From Cellulomonas sp. PhB143 (GTDB lineage: Bacteria > Actinomycetota > Actinomycetes > Actinomycetales > Cellulomonadaceae), in assembly GCF_003752595.1 (NCBI RefSeq), contig NZ_RKIJ01000014.1, positions 147,937 through 211,936 on the forward strand: a stretch of DNA of 64,000 nt, given 5' to 3'. The position numbers and the translations under genes are program-made. Below, piece by piece: positions 47,565 through 56,306 of the stretch; the stretch's first letter is position 1; every line of letters starts with the position of its first letter. The notes below the pieces were generated by a model that saw only the letters and a list, made by a program, of their open reading frames with translations, was not told the DNA's origin and did not search any database.

Positions 47565-49502
47565 GTGGCCGGACTGATCAAGCGCGAGGACGTCGACGCC
47601 GTCCGCGAGCGGGCGCGGATCGACGAGATCGTCTCGGCCCACGTCACCCTCAAGCCGGCGGGCGTCGGCTCGCTCAAGGGCCTGTGCCCCTTCCACGACG
47701 AGCGCTCCCCGTCGTTCCACGTGCGCCCCCAGGTCGGCCGATGGCACTGCTTCGGGTGCGGCGAGGGCGGCGACGTCATCTCGTTCGTGCAGAAGGTCGA
47801 CGGCCTGTCCTTCACGGAGGCGGTCGAGCACCTCGCGGGCACCGTCGGCATCCAGCTGCGCTACGAGGAGTCCTCGGGCGGCGGCGGGCCACGCCGCGCG
47901 GAGGAGCCGGGCAAGCGCCAGCGCCTCCTCGAGGCGCACCGCGTGGCCGCCGAGTACTTCGCCGAGCAGCTCGTCGCGCCCGGCGCGGGAGCGGCGCGCA
48001 AGTTCCTCGCCGAGCGCAGCTTCGGCCGGGCCGACTGCGAGGCGTTCGGCGTCGGCTACGCCCCCACCGGCTGGGACAACCTGCAGCGCCACCTGCAGGG
48101 CCGCGGCTTCACGCAGGCCGAGCTCGTGGCCTCCGGGCTGGTCAGCCAGGGCCAGCGGGGCATCTACGACCGCTTCCGCGGCCGGCTCGTCTGGCCGATC
48201 CGCGACGTCACGGGCGCCGTCGTCGGCTTCGGCGCGCGCCGGCTGTACGACGACGACCAGGGCCCCAAGTACCTCAACACCCCCGAGACCGCGCTCTACA
48301 AGAAGTCCCAGGTGCTCTACGGCATCGACCTCGCCAAGCGGGAGATCGCCAAGCAGCGCCGCGTCGTCGTCGTCGAGGGGTACACCGACGTGATGGCGGC
48401 GCACCTGTCGGGCGTGACGACGGCCGTGGCGACCTGCGGCACGGCCTTCGGCAGCGACCACGCGAAGATCGTGCGCCGCCTGCTGGGCGACACCGCGGCC
48501 GGGGGAGGGCTGCAGCTCGCCTCCGGCCAGTCGATGGGCGGGGAGGTCATCTTCACGTTCGACGGCGACGCGGCGGGCCAGAAGGCGGCCGTGCGCGCCT
48601 TCGGCGAGGACCAGCGCTTCTACGCCCAGACGTTCGTCGCCGTCGAGCCCGGCGGCATGGACCCCTGCGAGCTGCGCATGGCCCGCGGCCCGGAGGGCGT
48701 GCGCGCGCTCGTGGACGGGCGCCAGCCGCTGTTCGAGTTCGTCGTGCGGACCCGGCTCGCCGAGTTCGACCTCGACACCGCCGAGGGGCGCGTGGCCGCG
48801 CTGCGGGCCGCGGCGCCCGTCGTCGCCGGGATCCGCGACCGCGCGCTGCTCCCCGAGTACGCGCGCATGCTCGCCGGCTGGATCGGCATGGACGTCGACG
48901 CCGTGCGGCGCGCCGTGAAGAACGCGCCCCGGCTGCGCGGCCCGGACGAGCAGGTCGTGGTGCGATCGCGCGCCGGCGGTGCCGAGGCCGACGACGCCTC
49001 GCGCCCCGCGCCCCTGCCGGCTCCGGACCCGCGCGACCCCGTCGCCCGGCTCGAGCGCCAGGCGCTCGTCGCCGTCCTGCAGCACCCCGACGCCGTCGAC
49101 CCCGCGACGTTCGACGCGCTCGACGACGACGCGTTCGTCGTCCCCGCGTGGCGCGCGGTGCACGAGGCGATCCGAGCGGCGGGCGGCATCGCGGAGTCGC
49201 AGGGCATGGCGCCCGGGCGCTGGGTCGAGGCGGTGAGCGACGCGGCGGCCGAGGCGGTGCTCCCGGTGGTCAACGAGCTGGCCGTCGCCCCGATGCCCGA
49301 GGACCGGCCGGCGGCCGTCGAGGGGTACGTGCGCGACGTCGTCCGCCGCCTGGTGGACCTGGGCCTGACCCGCCGCGTCGCGGACGCACGCAGCAGGCTG
49401 CAGCGCACGGACCCGACGGCCGACGCCGAGGCGTACGGCGCCGCGTTCGCCGCGCTGCTCGCCATCGAGAAGGAGCGGCGCGAGCTGCGCGAGACCGTCT
49501 GA
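47565..49502 (+). CDS. dnaG: DNA primase
   Basis: 645 residues. Zinc-binding CHC2 domain CPFHDERSPSFHVRPQVGRW, then HCFGCGEGGD. The polymerase core has ERSFGRADCEAFGVGYAPTG and the Toprim domain VVVVEGYTDVMAAHLSGVTT with VIFTFDGDAAGQKAA. The C-terminal DnaB-binding helical domain begins near 490 and ends ALLAIEKERRELRETV. An insert AAGGGLQLASGQSMGG separates Toprim strands. Synthesises RNA primers at the fork. Confidence 0.96.
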   Translation: MAGLIKREDVDAVRERARIDEIVSAHVTLKPAGVGSLKGLCPFHDERSPSFHVRPQVGRWHCFGCGEGGDVISFVQKVDGLSFTEAVEHLAGTVGIQLRYEESSGGGGPRRAEEPGKRQRLLEAHRVAAEYFAEQLVAPGAGAARKFLAERSFGRADCEAFGVGYAPTGWDNLQRHLQGRGFTQAELVASGLVSQGQRGIYDRFRGRLVWPIRDVTGAVVGFGARRLYDDDQGPKYLNTPETALYKKSQVLYGIDLAKREIAKQRRVVVVEGYTDVMAAHLSGVTTAVATCGTAFGSDHAKIVRRLLGDTAAGGGLQLASGQSMGGEVIFTFDGDAAGQKAAVRAFGEDQRFYAQTFVAVEPGGMDPCELRMARGPEGVRALVDGRQPLFEFVVRTRLAEFDLDTAEGRVAALRAAAPVVAGIRDRALLPEYARMLAGWIGMDVDAVRRAVKNAPRLRGPDEQVVVRSRAGGAEADDASRPAPLPAPDPRDPVARLERQALVAVLQHPDAVDPATFDALDDDAFVVPAWRAVHEAIRAAGGIAESQGMAPGRWVEAVSDAAAEAVLPVVNELAVAPMPEDRPAAVEGYVRDVVRRLVDLGLTRRVADARSRLQRTDPTADAEAYGAAFAALLAIEKERRELRETV

Positions 49503-49535
49503 CCTCCTGTCGGTGCCCCGTGGCACGCTCGACGG

Positions 49536-50096
49536 ATGAACGAGACCCCGGACGAGCTGGCCGCGCTGCAAGCGCTCCTGGACCGCAGCGCGGGGGGACG
49601 CGAGCGCCACCTGACCGACATCGTGACGCCCGAGCACCGGCTTTCCGCGCGCCGGCTCAGCGAGGACCTGCGGGGCGTCCTGGTGCTCGACGTCGCGACG
49701 GTCACCGCCACGGGGGAGCCGCGCCTGTCCGCGGTGGACGGTCACTTCCTGCACGGCCGGTGGTGCTTCTCGACGTCGGCGGCGGCCGTCAAGGCGCGTC
49801 ACCTCGAGGCCCGCCCGGCCGTGAGCGTGGCGCACACGCCGCGCGACGGCTACGGGGTCTGGGCGCACGGCACGGCCCGCGCGCTCTCCGGCGCGGAGCG
49901 GGACCGGACCGAGGCCTACCTCTCCGAGCTCTACGGGCAGCCGCTCGCGAGCATGGCGCAGGAGATCTCGATCTTCCGCGTCGACGCGCACTGGATGCTG
50001 GGGTTCGCGCTGACCGCCGACGAGCAGCAGGGGTTCGAGGCGACGCTGCCGGCGCGGGACGCGCGCCTCGCCGGTGCTCTCGGGCGGCTCGGCTGA
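49536..50096 (+). CDS. Pyridoxamine 5'-phosphate oxidase-fold protein
   Basis: 186 residues. LSARRLSEDLRGVLVLDVAT, then GEPRLSAVDGHFLHGRWCFS, TSAAAVKARHLEARPAVSVA and GVWAHGTARALSG are typical of the split-barrel FMN- or F420-binding PPOX family. An N-terminal helical extension of about 40 residues precedes the barrel. The substrate cannot be predicted. CACGCT at 49524 starts 12 nt before the ATG. Confidence 0.82.
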   Translation: MNETPDELAALQALLDRSAGGRERHLTDIVTPEHRLSARRLSEDLRGVLVLDVATVTATGEPRLSAVDGHFLHGRWCFSTSAAAVKARHLEARPAVSVAHTPRDGYGVWAHGTARALSGAERDRTEAYLSELYGQPLASMAQEISIFRVDAHWMLGFALTADEQQGFEATLPARDARLAGALGRLG

Positions 50097-50116
50097 GGTC
50101 GCTGCGGCGAACGGAA

Positions 50117-50149
50117 AGAGGCCCGGAACCGTGGAGATTCCGGGCCTCT
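50117..50149. terminator. Bidirectional terminator
   Basis: AGAGGCCCGGAA and TTCCGGGCCTCT form a perfect 12-bp stem with a nine-base loop, between the plus-strand PPOX gene and the minus-strand tRNA-Asn. Confidence 0.8.
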
Positions 50150-50150
50150 G

Positions 50151-50226
<76 letters not shown>

Positions 50227-50284
50227 CCGCTCGGTCCTCCCGCACGCTCGTGCGGGGTCGAACCGAGAGGAAACTCTACCAGGC

Positions 50285-50794
50285 TCACAGCGGTAGTCCC
50301 GACGCCGAACGGACGTTCGCCTCGGCCTCGTCGATGCGCCGCGAGACCCGCGGATCGTGCAGGTCGACGCCCGGGTCCACCGAGACCTGGGAGAACAGCG
50401 TGCCGTCGTGGTCGCGTCGCACGGAGACCCGCGCCTGGCGCTCGGCGGTGAACGCCAGCGTCTCGGCGATCACCACGGAGGCCTGGACGCGCTCGCGCAG
50501 CATCTGCGGGAACGCGGTGCGGTCCGCGTCCGCGAGGGCCAGGACGAGCGGCGGGTCGTCGTCCACCCACTCCACGGTGATCTCGGAGGTGATCGGGTCG
50601 AACGCGGCGCGGTCCACCGCGGTCCACGGCCGCGACAGCGGCGGCTCGGTGGTCACGTGGACCGCCCGGAACGTCGCGACCGCCCAGGCGTCGTCGAGCA
50701 GCTCCGCGGCGGCGAGCACGCGGTCGCCGGCCGGGAGGTCGAGGCCGCGCCGGACGTCGTCGGGCAGCCGCGTGGTGCGGCGGAAGATCGACAT
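50285..50794 (-). CDS. Conserved hypothetical protein
   Basis: 169 residues, acidic, soluble. It opens MSIFRRTTRLPDDVRRGLDL and ends DLHDPRVSRRIDEAEANVRS. EITVEWVDDDPPLVLALADA and LRERVQASVVIAETLAF suggest a mixed alpha/beta fold. I do not recognise a characterised family; similar short proteins occur in other actinobacteria. ATG 50794 is preceded by TAGCGT exactly 12 nt upstream, which supports a real, leaderless gene. Confidence 0.75.
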   Translation of the reverse strand: MSIFRRTTRLPDDVRRGLDLPAGDRVLAAAELLDDAWAVATFRAVHVTTEPPLSRPWTAVDRAAFDPITSEITVEWVDDDPPLVLALADADRTAFPQMLRERVQASVVIAETLAFTAERQARVSVRRDHDGTLFSQVSVDPGVDLHDPRVSRRIDEAEANVRSASGLPL

Positions 50795-50800
50795 GGCCCC

Positions 50801-50806
50801 ACGCTA
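50801..50806 (-). promoter_or_regulatory. -10 box TAGCGT of the hypothetical gene
   Basis: TAGCGT on the minus strand starts 12 nt before ATG 50794. Confidence 0.55.
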
Positions 50807-50878
50807 GCCGCACGCGAGCGGCGCGCCGCGGCGGCTCCGGCACGGCGGGTCCGCCACGGTGGCGTCGGCGGGCACGGC

Positions 50879-50884
50879 TACGCT
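50879..50884 (+). promoter_or_regulatory. -10 box TACGCT of the YqaJ-type gene
   Basis: TACGCT starts 13 nt before GTG 50892. The divergent promoter at 50806 lies about 70 bp away. Confidence 0.5.
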
Positions 50885-50891
50885 GCGGGGC

Positions 50892-51572
50892 GTGACCCTC
50901 ACGACCGTGCTCGCGCCGCCCGACGTGCGTGGCGCGGACGTCCGGTACTGCGACGTCCGGTACTGCACGGGCGAGGACGGCCTGCCGGTGGGCTCGCACG
51001 ACCGGGCCGGCTGGCTCGCCGCCCGCCGGACGGGGGTGACGGCGACGGACTGCACCAAGATCGTGCGTGGCGACGGGACGCCGAGCGTGCAGCGGGCGGG
51101 GCTGCTCGAGAAGAAGGTCTTCGGGGCGCCCGACCGCGAGTTCTGGGGCTACGCCCACGGCCGCGAGCGCGAGCCCGTCATCGCTGCCTGGGTCCGCGAG
51201 GAGTACGGCATCGAGCCGAACGCCCTGCTGTGCGCGGGCGCCGACGCGCGCCACCTCGCGACGCCCGACGGCATCGGTGCCGGGGTCGTCGCCGAGATCA
51301 AGACCTCCGTGCTCCCGCTGCGCCGCGCGATGGGGCGCTACCGCGACCAGGTCCAGTGGCAGCTGCACGTGACCGGTGCGGAGCGCTCGTTGTTCGTCGT
51401 GGAGAACAGGTACACGCTCGAGCGGGAGGTGACCTGGGTCGAGCGGGACGAGGTGCGCCTCGCGGTGCTGGTCGACCACGCGGACGCGTTCCTCGACGAG
51501 CTGGCCGCCCTGCGCACGGAGGTGGCCGAGCGGCGACGGCGCATGGCGGAGCGGCGGCGCCGCGACCGGTAG
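50892..51572 (+). CDS. YqaJ/lambda-exonuclease family nuclease
   Basis: 226 residues from GTG 50892. GWLAARRTGVTATDCTKIVR matches the YqaJ N-terminal block, YAHGREREPVIAAWV the G-x3-E-P motif, GAGVVAEIKTS the catalytic E-x-K and RYRDQVQWQLHVTGAE the Q-x3-Q motif. This is a PD-(D/E)XK 5'-3' exonuclease fold as in phage recombinases. No single-strand annealing protein or other phage gene is nearby, and the gene has a host-style leaderless promoter, so a chromosomal role or a domesticated relic is likely. A 15-bp duplication near residues 16-25 encodes DVRYC twice. Confidence 0.85.
   Translation: MTLTTVLAPPDVRGADVRYCDVRYCTGEDGLPVGSHDRAGWLAARRTGVTATDCTKIVRGDGTPSVQRAGLLEKKVFGAPDREFWGYAHGREREPVIAAWVREEYGIEPNALLCAGADARHLATPDGIGAGVVAEIKTSVLPLRRAMGRYRDQVQWQLHVTGAERSLFVVENRYTLEREVTWVERDEVRLAVLVDHADAFLDELAALRTEVAERRRRMAERRRRDR
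50937..50966 (+). repeat. Perfect 15-bp tandem duplication in the YqaJ-type gene
   Basis: GACGTCCGGTACTGC occurs twice back to back, in frame. Confidence 0.95.
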
Positions 51573-51575
51573 CCT
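51570..51575 (+). promoter_or_regulatory. -10 box TAGCCT for the following tRNA
   Basis: TAGCCT begins 16 nt before the tRNA at 51586 and shares its first bases with the YqaJ-type stop codon. Confidence 0.45.
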
Positions 51576-51585
51576 GGTCCGCCGA

Positions 51586-51659
51586 GGGCCAGTAGCTCAG
51601 CCGGTCAGAGCAGCGGACTCATAATCCGTCGGTCGTGGGTTCAAGCCCCACCTGGCCCA
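51586..51659 (+). tRNA. tRNA with CAT anticodon (probably elongator Met)
   Basis: Acceptor GGGCCAG/CTGGCCC, discriminator A, D-loop GTAGCTCAGCCGGTCAGAGC, anticodon loop CTCATAA reading CAT, T-arm GTGGGTTCAAGCCCCAC. No CCA is encoded directly at the end (A then CCC). CAT could mean elongator Met or Ile2 (lysidine-modified); sequence alone does not settle it for me. Confidence 0.92.
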
Positions 51660-51720
51660 CCCAGCCCGGCCCCGTCGCACCTCGTCGGAGCGCCGCGCTC
51701 GCGCCCGCCCCCGCCGGCGC

Positions 51721-51726
51721 GAGAAT
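51721..51726 (+). promoter_or_regulatory. -10 box GAGAAT of the CorA-like gene
   Basis: GAGAAT starts 12 nt before ATG 51733. Confidence 0.5.
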
Positions 51727-51732
51727 GCGGGG

Positions 51733-52719
51733 ATGAGCGACGACGACGGTTCCGGCCCGGCGGGCACGCAGCAGTGGTTCGTGGGCGACCGCGGCGGCGC
51801 GGTCGAGAGGGCCGACGGCACGCACTCCACCCGGTGGCTCCAGGCCGAGGACCGTGACGCGTTCCTCGACGCCGCCCGTGAGCTCGCGCCGGCGCTGCGC
51901 GACCGCCCGTCCGCGGGCACGGCGGTGCACGGGCTGCCCCACCGTCCGGCCGCCGCCGTGCGCCGGATCGACGACGACTGGGTCCTCGTGCTCACGCCGA
52001 CGGTGTGGTTCACGGACGACGACCGCCAGGTGCGCACCGGCGAGCTCGGCTGCCTCGTCGGCCCGGACGCGGTGCTGACGTTCGAGGACGGGAGCGCGGG
52101 GGTGTGCGAGCACGCCCGGGAGCGGCTCGATGCCCCGGGTCCGCACCGCGCCGAGGGGCCGCGCCGGATCCTGCTCGCCGTCGTCATGGCGCTCGTGGCG
52201 GCTGCGACGCGGGTCGAGGTCGCGCTGGGGGACGCGGTCGCGGACACCGAGCGCCTCGTCTTCGACCGGGGCGTGACGGACCCCGTCCCGCAGGTCTACG
52301 ACCTCAAGCGCGAGATCACCGAGGCCCGGCGCGCGCTCCTCCCGCTCTCCGCGGAGCTGCCCGAGCTGGCCGACCCGGACGACGAGAAGCGGGCGCTGGT
52401 CGGCCACCGGGCGCTCGAGCGCGTCGTGGCGACCGTCGAGCGCGTCGACCGGCACCTCGACGCCCACGACGGCCTGCTCTCCGACATGCTGCAGGTGCAC
52501 CTCGCCCAGGTGTCCGTGCGGCAGAACGAGGACATGCGCAAGATCTCCGCCTGGGCGGCGATCCTCGTCTACCCGACGGTCGTGGCCGGGGTGTACGGCA
52601 TGAACTTCTCGCACATGCCGGAGCTGCACTGGCTCCTCGGCTATCCCTTCGCGATGGCCCTGATGGTGGTGGGCTGCGTCGTGCTCTTCCGCGTCTTCCG
52701 CCGGGTCGGCTGGCTCTGA
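51733..52719 (+). CDS. CorA-like magnesium/cobalt transporter family protein
   Basis: 328 residues. A long soluble N-domain is followed by a helical stalk (VYDLKREITEARRALLPLSA ... LLSDMLQVHLAQVSVRQNED) and two C-terminal membrane helices around the selectivity motif YGMNF (TVVAGVYGMNFSHMPELHWL). It ends in the basic FRRVGWL. Probably a pentameric Mg2+ channel of the cell membrane. No Mg2+ riboswitch is possible upstream if the leaderless start is right. Confidence 0.92.
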   Translation: MSDDDGSGPAGTQQWFVGDRGGAVERADGTHSTRWLQAEDRDAFLDAARELAPALRDRPSAGTAVHGLPHRPAAAVRRIDDDWVLVLTPTVWFTDDDRQVRTGELGCLVGPDAVLTFEDGSAGVCEHARERLDAPGPHRAEGPRRILLAVVMALVAAATRVEVALGDAVADTERLVFDRGVTDPVPQVYDLKREITEARRALLPLSAELPELADPDDEKRALVGHRALERVVATVERVDRHLDAHDGLLSDMLQVHLAQVSVRQNEDMRKISAWAAILVYPTVVAGVYGMNFSHMPELHWLLGYPFAMALMVVGCVVLFRVFRRVGWL

Positions 52720-52852
52720 CCGCCGCCGCCGGCGGACCGGTGCCTCGCGAGCCGCCCCGGACACGCCGACGGCGGCGTGCAAACCGGGGGGCGGTCTGCG
52801 ACGATTCGGCGCCGGCGCGGACCGCCCGCGGCCGAGCGGAGGAGTGATGCAC

Positions 52853-53677
52853 GTGTCCCGGAACGCCAGCTCGACCACCCGCAGCGCCGTCGACACTGCC
52901 GGCGACAGCACGGCCCTGCACGCCCTCGCCCGGGCGGGGTACGTCGTGGCGGGGGTGCTGCACATCCTCATCGGCTGGATCGCGGTGAAGATCGCGACCG
53001 GATCCTCGGGGCAGAGCGCGGACCAGTCCGGGGCGTTCCAGGACGTCGCGAGCACACCCGGCGGTGCGGCGCTCCTGTGGGTCGGGGTCGTGGGCTTCTG
53101 GGGGCTGGCGCTGTGGCAGGTCACCGAGGCGATCGCCCCGGGCGCGGGGGACGAGAAGGACCGCGCGAAGCGCCGTGGGAAGGCCGCGGCCAAGGCGGTC
53201 GTCTACGTCGTGCTGGGGTACGTGGCGTTCACGTTCGCCACCGGCGGCGGCAGCAGCGGCGGCGGCCAGAAGCAGGAGAGCCTCACGGCCGACATGATGG
53301 GCAACCCCGCGGGTCGTCTGCTGATCGGCGCCGTGGGCGTCGCGATCGTGGCGGTCGGCGCGTTCCACGTGGTCAAGGGCTGGAAGAAGAAGTTCCTCGA
53401 GGACCTGCAGGGCAACGCCGGTGGCTCGGTCGGCACCGCCGTCGTCGTCCTCGGGCGCGTGGGCTACATCGCCAAGGGGATCGCGCTCGGTGTCCTCGGC
53501 GTCCTGTTCGTGGCGGCCGCCGCGACCGCGGACCCGGACAAGGCCGGCGGCCTCGACGACGCGCTGCGCACGATCGGCTCCCAGCCGTTCGGCGCGTTCC
53601 TCCTCGTGGCGACGGGCGTCGGCTTCGCCGCCTACGGCGTCTACTCCTTCGCCCGCGCCCGGTACGCCCGGCTCTGA
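52853..53677 (+). CDS. DUF1206 family membrane protein
   Basis: 274 residues from GTG 52853, with GGAGG eight bases upstream; GTG 52844 and ATG 52847 are in frame. Three repeats of two membrane helices each: ARAGYVVAGVLHILIGWIAV, AKAVVYVVLGYVAFTFATGG and GRVGYIAKGIALGVLGVLFV mark their starts. This threefold pattern is the DUF1206 family, of unknown function and frequent in actinobacteria. Confidence 0.88.
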   Translation: MSRNASSTTRSAVDTAGDSTALHALARAGYVVAGVLHILIGWIAVKIATGSSGQSADQSGAFQDVASTPGGAALLWVGVVGFWGLALWQVTEAIAPGAGDEKDRAKRRGKAAAKAVVYVVLGYVAFTFATGGGSSGGGQKQESLTADMMGNPAGRLLIGAVGVAIVAVGAFHVVKGWKKKFLEDLQGNAGGSVGTAVVVLGRVGYIAKGIALGVLGVLFVAAAATADPDKAGGLDDALRTIGSQPFGAFLLVATGVGFAAYGVYSFARARYARL

Positions 53678-53695
53678 GGCGCCACCGCTGCATGG

Positions 53696-53701
53696 AAGAA
53701 T
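53696..53701 (+). promoter_or_regulatory. -10 box AAGAAT of def
   Basis: AAGAAT starts 12 nt before ATG 53708. Confidence 0.45.
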
Positions 53702-53707
53702 GAGCCC

Positions 53708-54196
53708 ATGGCCATGCGAGAGATCCGTACGCTCCCGGACCCCGTGCTCCGCACCCCCTGCGAGGAGATCACGACGATCGACGACCGGGTGCGCTCGCTC
53801 GTCGAGGACCTCGTCGACACCGTCGACCACGAGGGGCGCGCCGGGCTCGCGGCGAACCAGATCGGCGTGAGCCTGCGGGCGTTCTCCTGGAACATCGACG
53901 ACGAGGTGGGCTACGTGCTCAACCCGCGCATCGTCGCCCTCTCCGAGGACGAGTACCAGGACGGCGACGAGGGATGCCTGTCGGTGCCGGACCTCTGGTA
54001 CCCGACGACCCGCGCCTGGTACGCCCGCGTCGTCGGCACGGACCTCAGCGGCAACGAGGTCATGGTCGAGGGCACCGAGCTCATGGCCCGCTGCCTGCAG
54101 CACGAGTGCGACCACCTGGACGGGCGGCTGTACCTCGACCGCCTGGAGAAGTCGGTCCGCAAGAAGGCCATGCGGGAGCTGCGCAAGCAGCTCTGA
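53708..54196 (+). CDS. def: Peptide deformylase
   Basis: 162 residues. Motif 1 GLAANQIGV, motif 2 EGCLSVP and motif 3 QHECDHLDG carry the metal Cys, two His and the catalytic Glu. Removes the N-formyl group from new proteins. Starting right at its ATG, it probably uses a leaderless message. Confidence 0.95.
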   Translation: MAMREIRTLPDPVLRTPCEEITTIDDRVRSLVEDLVDTVDHEGRAGLAANQIGVSLRAFSWNIDDEVGYVLNPRIVALSEDEYQDGDEGCLSVPDLWYPTTRAWYARVVGTDLSGNEVMVEGTELMARCLQHECDHLDGRLYLDRLEKSVRKKAMRELRKQL

Positions 54197-54362
54197 GCCG
54201 GCTTTCGGCGGGCCCGTACGACGGCGTCCCGCGGTACGTCGCGCGCGAGGCGCGCCTCTCGTGCAAGACTGTCGCCAGATCGCCGCGTGTCGGCGCATCG
54301 GCCGCTCACCTTCTGGGTATGAGGACGTTGGGGAAGACGAACCTCGACCCAGGGAGGACGAC

Positions 54363-54863
54363 ATGGCAGGTGCCATCACCCGCGGTGTGCTTTTCGTGCA
54401 CTCAGCACCCCGTGCGTTGTGCCCCCACATGGAGTGGGCGGCAGGCAACGTGCTGGGCACGCGCGTGACGCTGGACTGGACGCCGCAGCCCGCCGCGCGC
54501 GGCCTCTACCGCGCCGAGTACTCGTGGCAGGGCCCCCAGGGCACCGGCGCGCGCCTCGCCTCGGCGCTGCGTGGCTGGACCCACCTGCGCTACGAGGTGA
54601 CCGAGGAGGCGAGCCCCGGCTCCGACGGCAGCCGCTGGTCGCACACCCCGGACCTCGGGATCTTCCACGCGGCGACGGACGTGCACGGCAACGTCGTCGT
54701 CCCCGAGGACCGCGTCCGCGACGCGCTCGAGCACGCCCACGAGCCCCGCGCGATGCAGGAGATGCTCCACCTCGCGCTCGGCAAGGCGTGGGACGACGAG
54801 CTCGAGCCGTTCCGCTGGGCGGGCGCCGGGGCCCCGGTGCGCTGGCTCCACCGCGTGGGGTAG
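54363..54863 (+). CDS. DUF3145 family protein
   Basis: 166 residues; GGGAGG lies before ATG 54363. GVLFVHSAPRALCPHMEWAA, then WRYE-like blocks (SALRGWTHLRYEVTEEASPG, HTPDLGIFHAATDVHGNVVV) and AMQEMLHLALGKAWDDELEP match the actinobacterial DUF3145 family, of unknown function. The 166-nt gap upstream shows no other gene. Confidence 0.88.
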   Translation: MAGAITRGVLFVHSAPRALCPHMEWAAGNVLGTRVTLDWTPQPAARGLYRAEYSWQGPQGTGARLASALRGWTHLRYEVTEEASPGSDGSRWSHTPDLGIFHAATDVHGNVVVPEDRVRDALEHAHEPRAMQEMLHLALGKAWDDELEPFRWAGAGAPVRWLHRVG

Positions 54864-54880
54864 CGCCCGGTCCTGGGTGT

Positions 54881-54920
54881 GCGAGAGCCCGCCGGTCCCT
54901 CGGGACCGGCGGGCTCTCGC
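54881..54920. terminator. Bidirectional terminator, 19-bp perfect stem
   Basis: GCGAGAGCCCGCCGGTCCC and its exact complement are separated by TC, between the convergent DUF3145 and fabF genes. Confidence 0.9.
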
Positions 54921-54924
54921 CGTG

Positions 54925-56169
54925 TCAGACGGACGTCGCGATCAGCGCCACGTTGTGCCCGCCGAAGCCGAACGAGTTGTTCAGGGCGGCGATGTCGCCG
55001 GCGGGGAGGTCGCGCGGGGTGTCGCGGACGAGGTCGAGGTCGAGCGCCGGGTCGGGCTGGCTCACGTTGATCGTCGGCGGCGCCTTGCGGTCCGCCAGCG
55101 CCTTGATGGTGAAGATCGTCTCCAGCGCGCCCGCGCCGCCCAGCAGGTGTCCCGTCATCGACTTGGTGGCCGACAGCGTCACGTGGTCCGCGTCGGTGCC
55201 GAACAGGGACCGGACCGAGGCGGCCTCCGTGAGGTCCCCGACCTTCGTCGACGTCGCGTGCGCGTTGAGGTGCACGATGTCGCGGGCCGTGACGCCGGCG
55301 TCCTCGACGGCCCGGCGCATGGCCGAGACCTGACCGTGGCCCTCGGGGTCGGGGGAGGTGATGTGGTACGCGTCCGAGCTCAGCCCGACGCCGGCGAGGC
55401 GGGCGTAGACCCGCGCGCCGCGGGCCGCGGCGTGCTCCGCGCTCTCCAGCACGACGATGCCTGAGCCCTCGCCGAGCACGAACCCGTCGCGCTCGACGTC
55501 GTAGGGGCGCGACGCGCCGGCCGGGTCGTCGTTGCGCAGCGACAGGGTGCGCGAGGCGGCGAACGAGGCGAGCGGCATGGGGTGCATTGCTGCCTCCGTG
55601 CCGCCGGCGACGACGACGTCGGCCCGGCCGCTGCGGATCATCTCGATGCCGTAGCCGATCGCCTCGGCGCCCGAGGCGCAGGCGGAGACGAGCGCGTGGG
55701 CCCCGGCCTTCGCGCCGATCTCCAGCTCGACGTACGCGACGGGGGAGTTGGGCATCAGCATCGGGACCGTCATGGGCAGGACGCGGCGGGCGCCGCGCTC
55801 GCGCAGCGTGTCCCAGGCGTCGAGCGTGGTCCAGATGCCGCCGATGCCGGAGGAGACGACGGCGCCCAGGCGCTCCGGGTCGACCTCGGGCGAGCCCGCG
55901 TCGGCCCACGCCTCGCGCGTGGCGATGATCGCGTACTGCGCGGAGGGGTCCATGCGCTTGGTCTCGGGCCGGGTCAGCACCTGTGCCGGGTCGACCTTGA
56001 TCTGCGCGGCGAAGGTCACGGGGATGCCGTAGGTCTCGGCCCAGTCGTTCTCGAAGGTCCGGGCGCCGGACTCACCGGCGAGCGCGGCGGCCCAGGTGGA
56101 GTCCACGTCCCCGCCGAGCGGGGTGGTGGCTCCGAGGCCGGTGACGACGACGTCGGTGGCGGTGCTCAT
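54925..56169 (-). CDS. fabF: 3-oxoacyl-ACP synthase II (FabF)
   Basis: 414 residues; AGGAG six bases before ATG 56169. VVVTGLGATTPLGGDVDSTW begins the thiolase fold, LVSACASGAEAIGYG has the active-site Cys, HLNAHATSTKVGDLTEA the first catalytic His and LSATKSMTGHLLGGAGALE the second. Elongates acyl-ACP with malonyl-ACP in type II fatty acid synthesis. Last gene of the fasR-fabD-acpP-fabF cluster. Confidence 0.95.
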   Translation of the reverse strand: MSTATDVVVTGLGATTPLGGDVDSTWAAALAGESGARTFENDWAETYGIPVTFAAQIKVDPAQVLTRPETKRMDPSAQYAIIATREAWADAGSPEVDPERLGAVVSSGIGGIWTTLDAWDTLRERGARRVLPMTVPMLMPNSPVAYVELEIGAKAGAHALVSACASGAEAIGYGIEMIRSGRADVVVAGGTEAAMHPMPLASFAASRTLSLRNDDPAGASRPYDVERDGFVLGEGSGIVVLESAEHAAARGARVYARLAGVGLSSDAYHITSPDPEGHGQVSAMRRAVEDAGVTARDIVHLNAHATSTKVGDLTEAASVRSLFGTDADHVTLSATKSMTGHLLGGAGALETIFTIKALADRKAPPTINVSQPDPALDLDLVRDTPRDLPAGDIAALNNSFGFGGHNVALIATSV

Positions 56170-56306
56170 GTCGGCTCCTGTCAGGTCTGGTGGTGAAGGG
56201 GTCGGGCCGGGCGGACGGCGGCCGCGCGCGGGTGGCGACGCGGTCCTGCCGACCGGCCCGGCCCGGGGTGCGGTGACCGGGTGGGGTCACCGGCGGGGCA
56301 GGACGC

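Noticed and set aside
51673..51732. Mg2+ riboswitch before the CorA-like gene
   Set aside because: Only about 70 bases separate the tRNA and the ATG, and the -10 box at 51721 leaves no leader RNA.
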